27,392 nt of DNA, taken from assembly GCA_030377945.1 (NCBI GenBank), contig JAUCGD010000025.1:1-27392 (forward strand), read 5' to 3'. The notes under the pieces were generated by a model. The model did no database searches, had not been told where the DNA came from, and worked only from the letters and a program-made list of their open reading frames with translations. The translations under genes were made by a program, and so were the position numbers. Below are positions 27,093-27,392 of this stretch, piece after piece. Each line of letters opens with the position of its first letter. The first letter of the stretch is position 1. This stretch comes from Desulfobacterales bacterium HSG17 (GTDB lineage: Bacteria > Desulfobacterota > Desulfobacteria > Desulfobacterales > Desulfococcaceae).

Positions 27093-27392
27093 TTGTGAAA
27101 CGGTGTATCAGGTCTTAATTTATAAGGGGCTTCCTGGAATGGATGCCCTTTCCATTTTATTATAACAGATAACCCCATTAACCCCAATTTGGCCCATAAT
27201 ATAATTTGTTTATTTTATTTTAAATAGTTAAATAAGAATAACTTGAACTAAACGGGGTATCTTTTCCCAATTTTAGGACATCTGCTTAAAGGATTTATTG
27301 CAAAATTTTTTTAAAAAAGGAAAACTTTTTTAAGAAAATCAATTATTCTGGAATTAAGTTTTTACCATTACACAGCCTGGTCTGAATATATT
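27093..27392. other. Gene-free AT-rich tail of the window
   Basis: No reading frame with a credible start or ribosome site was seen on either strand. The region holds an A/T-only inverted repeat, TTAAAAAAG (27311-27319) with CTTTTTTAA (27325-27333). This could act as a weak terminator or a promoter-proximal structure for a gene beyond the window. Confidence 0.5.

Overview
The window is AT-rich DNA with ordinary bacterial gene structure: Shine-Dalgarno sites, short operons and no introns. No rRNA, tRNA, CRISPR array, transposase or phage gene was seen. Its content suggests a Desulfobacterota (delta-proteobacterial) sulfate reducer, possibly a filamentous or multicellular relative of Desulfonema or Magnetoglobus. 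The pointers are secreted proteins with PKD-like, FG-GAP, papain and dockerin-like parts, a CFI-type C-terminal remnant, a large poly-HAMP chemoreceptor and an ADP-forming acyl-CoA synthetase. This placement is inference from gene types; no marker gene is present.

Layout. (1) Positions 1-5400, + strand: secreted proteins. These are the tail of a GWNLVG-type surface protein, a six-repeat PKD-like protein and a papain-family peptidase with FG-GAP repeats and a dockerin-like end, closed by a hairpin terminator. (2) 5529-7670, +: a membrane TVP38/DedA domain fused to a flavin disulfide oxidoreductase. (3) 7700-11447, -: glycogen branching enzyme followed by glucose-6-phosphate isomerase, a small glycogen operon. 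(4) 11578-13137, +: a soluble PAS histidine kinase and a CheY-like receiver. (5) 13218-17470, -: a lipoprotein made of eighteen 23-residue repeats plus a peptidoglycan-binding domain, and upstream of it an ADP-forming acyl-CoA synthetase with beta-alpha domain order. (6) 17592-22183, +: hotdog thioesterase, FabZ-like dehydratase, acyl carrier protein, two paralogous radical SAM enzymes and a FabF-like ketosynthase. (7) 22375-27068, +: a 1105-residue methyl-accepting protein with about 16 HAMP-type units, a 66-residue unknown protein and a FIST sensor protein. The last 324 bases hold a 28-bp palindrome and no gene.

How the genes may work together. Region 6 is the most promising candidate for an undescribed system. 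A carrier protein, a condensing enzyme, a dehydratase and a thioesterase form a partial fatty-acid machine. It is co-transcribed with two radical SAM enzymes that share an unusual set of C-terminal cysteines, which suggests radical modification of a carrier-bound acyl chain. Region 7 looks like a chemosensory unit in which a soluble FIST ligand sensor may feed a receptor that has almost no periplasmic domain. That receptor is built from 130-residue units repeating in an alternating A-B-A-B-A order.
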